From Gammaproteobacteria bacterium (lineage in GTDB: Bacteria > Pseudomonadota > Gammaproteobacteria > SZUA-140), in the NCBI GenBank assembly GCA_016712635.1, contig JADJQS010000002.1:1-64000 (forward strand): 64,000 nucleotides of DNA. Reading direction: 5' to 3'. Positions 62,017 to 64,000 of this stretch are shown here, piece after piece. Both the position numbers and the translations under genes were made by a program. Position 1 is the first letter of the stretch. The number at the start of each line of letters is the position of its first letter. A model generated the notes under the pieces. The model searched no databases and was not told the origin of the DNA. It was given only the letters and a program-made list of their open reading frames with translations.

Positions 62017-63130
62017 GCTGTACCCTCCTGCGCTCGCGCCGCCCTTCGGCCTGCAGCGGCACGCCCGCGAAGCGCTCGTTGTTATGCATGCCGTATGGCT
62101 TCTTCATCGATTCACTGTAGTAGAAATCAGGATCGTCGTTGGGCAACATGGTGTGCGGATCGTCCTTCACCACCGGCGACAAGCCCTCGTAGGCAATCAC
62201 CGTCATGGGGCCACCACCATGTTTCCCATTGTTAGTGACATGCGGGTCAACGTGGTCGTGCACCATCCAGATGCCGGGATTGTTCATCTCGACGATGGCG
62301 TCGTAACGCTCGCCCGGACCGATCAGGATGGTGTCGACGTAATACGGCGCCGGCAGCGGCGAGCCATCCTTATGCGTGATGAGCATGTCGTGACCGTGAG
62401 TATGAATGGCATGGATTTCCGCGCCGGCGCCGAACATGCGCAAGCGGACCACGTCGCCCTTCCTGACGTTGATCGGCTGCGTCAGCGGAAAGGAGCGGCC
62501 GTTGAGGGAAAAGTAATTGGCGCGGTCGCGCGGACCGCCGCCCGAGCCGAGCTTCTCCGCATAGTCGGAATCCCACGAGCTCAGCATCATGATCACGTCC
62601 TGGGTGACCTTTTTTTCCAGCTTGGTAGGTTTGGCCGGATCGACGATGAGCGGACCCCACATGCCACGGATGCCGACATGCTCGCTGACATTCACATGGC
62701 AGTGGTACCAGGTGCTGCCGGTCTTTTCCGCCCTGAACTTGTAGGTGAAGGTCTCGCCCGGCTCGATCGCCTTTTGCGTGACGCCGGGCACGCCGTCCAT
62801 CTTCCAGTTGCTGGCGTCGCCGGAGCTGGTGAGGTTGTGGCGCTGATACTGGCCGTGCCAGTGGATGGTATGCGGCAGGGTGGTGTTATTCGCGACGTGC
62901 ACGATAACGTCGTCACCCTCCTTCACGTGGATCAGCGGCCCCGGCACTTGGCCGTTAAATGCGAATACCTGATACTCCAGGTCCGGCGCCACCTGGATCT
63001 TCCTTTCTTCGATTGTGAAATCGAACTCCCGGTTCTCCGCGTTTACCTGAAGTGCGGAGAACACGAGCATAGTTGTGAACACGAAACTGGAGGGGGACAG
63101 CAGTGGGTTTCTTCCGGAGGTCAGCGCCAT
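62003..63130 (-). CDS. ncgA: Two-domain multicopper oxidase (blue copper oxidase)
   Basis: 375 residues, signal peptide (about 12-32). Copper sites: HTIHWHG (87-93), WYHCHVNVSEHVGIRGM (141-157, a type 1 site with Cys144, His151, Met157), HAIHTHGHD (240-248) and HDHVDPH (291-297). Two cupredoxin domains in one chain match the two-domain oxidase NcgA of Nitrosomonas europaea. First gene of the operon, with GAAGGAG 8 bp before its ATG. It overlaps ncgB by 14 bp. Confidence 0.9.
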   Translation of the reverse strand: MALTSGRNPLLSPSSFVFTTMLVFSALQVNAENREFDFTIEERKIQVAPDLEYQVFAFNGQVPGPLIHVKEGDDVIVHVANNTTLPHTIHWHGQYQRHNLTSSGDASNWKMDGVPGVTQKAIEPGETFTYKFRAEKTGSTWYHCHVNVSEHVGIRGMWGPLIVDPAKPTKLEKKVTQDVIMMLSSWDSDYAEKLGSGGGPRDRANYFSLNGRSFPLTQPINVRKGDVVRLRMFGAGAEIHAIHTHGHDMLITHKDGSPLPAPYYVDTILIGPGERYDAIVEMNNPGIWMVHDHVDPHVTNNGKHGGGPMTVIAYEGLSPVVKDDPHTMLPNDDPDFYYSESMKKPYGMHNNERFAGVPLQAEGRRERRRVQHETH

Positions 63131-63181
63131 GATTTTTCTCCTTCTTGCCTGTTACGTTCCATCCCGGTGATGCGACTTTAT

Positions 63182-63204
63182 AACATGTATTTTGAATGCA
63201 TGTT
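63182..63204. promoter_or_regulatory. NsrR operator upstream of ncgA
   Basis: Half-sites AACATGTATTT and GAATGCATGTT flank a central T, an 11-1-11 inverted repeat. They match the E. coli NsrR consensus half-site AANATGCATTT at nearly all positions. The site overlaps the -10 element of the ncgA promoter, so NsrR binding would block RNA polymerase. Confidence 0.8.
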
Positions 63205-63229
63205 TAATCCGAAACAATGGCCGTGTCAA
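63201..63229 (-). promoter_or_regulatory. Sigma-70 promoter of the ncgABC-nirK operon
   Basis: On the minus strand TTGACA (63224-63229), a 17-bp spacer and TAAACA (63201-63206). Predicted start about 65 bp upstream of the ncgA ATG. The -35 is a perfect match. Confidence 0.65.
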
Positions 63230-63245
63230 GACATATTTCTCTGAT

Positions 63246-63671
63246 ATATCCTGACCTTATCGCTCAGTTATTACTGCGTGATTGACCACGTCACCAGGGG
63301 ATTCACAAGAAAGCGGGAAACGACAGCGGTTTGGGCCCCGACCTGTCATGCAATATCAGGTTTTGCACACGGCGAGCCATGGAGAGCGAAGCGAGGGGCG
63401 AAGCCCGCGGTAGCCGCGTGAGCGAGGGACGAACGCAGTGAGTAAGGAGCGAGCATCGCGGCGTCAAGCCAGTGTGGTAGGCGGGGCGAAGCGCCGCCGG
63501 ACGCAGGGCAAACCGGGGCATCAATAGCTGTCGCCAGCGCAAGGTGCGAGGGTTGACTTGGGTGTCCCCTCGCACATCCTGAGCACGGCGACACGCTTGG
63601 GGCACATCGTATGCAGCCGCGAGTGTTGACCGAAACAGTGATACCCGTAGCGGCACCGGGATATGCAGTGG
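63246..63671. other. Unexplained hairpin-rich segment without a gene
   Basis: About 425 bp with many short inverted repeats. Examples are a nine-base stem GTGCGAGGG/CCCTCGCAC (minus-strand orientation) around 63545-63577, GGCG...CGCC around 63480-63500, and purine-rich direct repeats GAGCGAAGCGAGG/GAGCGAGGGACG around 63391-63432. Open frames on the minus strand have no recognisable family and skewed composition. It could be a structured RNA, a mobile-element remnant or a repeat unit. Confidence 0.5.
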
Positions 63672-64000
63672 TCAAAAGATCGGGGTAGCCACCGGCTCGG
63701 CCAGCAGCGCGCCGGTGAAGATCACCAGCCCGCGCGTGATCAGGATCCCGATGCCCTGGGCACGATGGTCCTTTCTCACCGTGTCATCGCCGCCCAGCAG
63801 GCGGCGCGCGGTCTGGATCTGCACCACGTAGAGCACGTACAGGGTGATCACCAGCATGAAGTGCATCCACATCAGGAAGGAGAAGATATCCCCGTGCTCG
63901 ATCAGCTTCTTGTGCCAGTCGCGCGTCATGTACAGATAGACCGGGAAAAACAGGTCGGCGACCATGATGGAGACCATCACCGGGATGTGCACGCGCCGCA
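63672..64000 (-). CDS. Membrane protein, C-terminal part (5' end beyond window)
   Basis: The frame is open from the right edge to the stop at 63672. Visible part: about 109 residues with three hydrophobic segments (VMVSIMVADLFFPVYLYM, a central MHFMLVITLYVLYVV, and IGILITRGLVIFTGALLAEP). A Met at 63990-63992 is probably internal, since helical sequence seems to continue upstream. His and Trp at segment ends (RDWHKKL, WMHF) are reminiscent of heme- or quinone-linked membrane proteins, but no family was recognised. Confidence 0.6.
   Translation of the reverse strand, partial: RRVHIPVMVSIMVADLFFPVYLYMTRDWHKKLIEHGDIFSFLMWMHFMLVITLYVLYVVQIQTARRLLGGDDTVRKDHRAQGIGILITRGLVIFTGALLAEPVATPIF

Noticed and set aside
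63246..63671. Group II intron
   Set aside because: A GTGCGAG start on the minus strand and many hairpins suggested it, but no domain V hairpin or intron-encoded reverse transcriptase could be found.

Overview
The window reads as the chromosome of a GC-rich gammaproteobacterium. Two long blocks follow the gene order of Escherichia coli and Pseudomonas. The first runs purB-hflD-mnmA-nudJ | icd | csp-clpS-clpA-infA-bpt-aat ... trxB ... ftsK-lolA-rarA. The second runs mutL-amiB-tsaE-nnrD | queG and orn | rsgA. A NirK-type denitrification operon of the kind known from Nitrosomonas and several c-type cytochromes point to respiratory use of nitrogen oxides, possibly in a chemolithotroph. No ribosomal RNA gene, tRNA gene or CRISPR array was recognised.

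Layout. 1-6.1 kb: the end of a TonB-dependent receptor, a periplasmic ABC-type binding protein and a 1,501-residue sensor kinase with three receivers, HPt, GGDEF and EAL domains. 6.1-15.5 kb: a Nudix hydrolase, NAD salvage (pncA frame-shifted, pncB), CnoX-like thioredoxin, a DUF3014 protein, a macro-domain protein, a VWA-like/membrane J-protein pair, and a cytochrome c-phoP-phoQ unit. 15.6-22.8 kb: rlmD, a DUF503 protein, a CopD-like protein, methionine salvage mtnB-mtnD-mtnC, a SelW-like protein, an acyltransferase, ADP-ribose pyrophosphatase and a hydrolase-OsmC fusion. 23-42.5 kb: the first conserved block, including a nearly complete N-degron module (clpS, frame-shifted clpA, bpt, aat, plus a FemAB/GNAT-like gene coupled to aat), then PilZ, trxB, ald, ftsK, lolA, rarA and crcB. 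42.6-53.6 kb: mutL to psiE. 53.6-59.4 kb: a stretch where uspA, a Kef transporter, an M14 deacylase and a GCS2-type ligase all carry frameshifts. 59.4-63.2 kb: nsrR and the operon ncgA-ncgB-ncgC-nirK. 63.2-64 kb: an unexplained hairpin-rich segment and the end of a membrane protein.

Themes. (1) A dispersed element made of GTGAGGC heptamers sits between convergent genes at three places. Two copies share a spaced core and inverted heptamer arms, and in one copy the heptamers supply the stop codons of both flanking genes. (2) The nir operon has a near-consensus NsrR operator overlapping its -10 element, and nsrR lies just downstream. (3) A PhoP-box-like direct repeat sits 11 bp upstream of a -10 for the cytochrome-phoPQ unit. 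(4) Perfect short palindromes of the GGGGACAG...CTGTCCCC kind occur three times, and one removes the normal end of the rsgA reading frame.

Many single-base frameshifts occur, some in homopolymers (pncA, clpA, nirK, ncgB, nsrR, and the 53.6-59.4 kb cluster). They look at least partly like draft-assembly indels, because protein-level similarity continues on both sides. They are labelled pseudogene where the frame is broken, but the genes may be intact in the organism.
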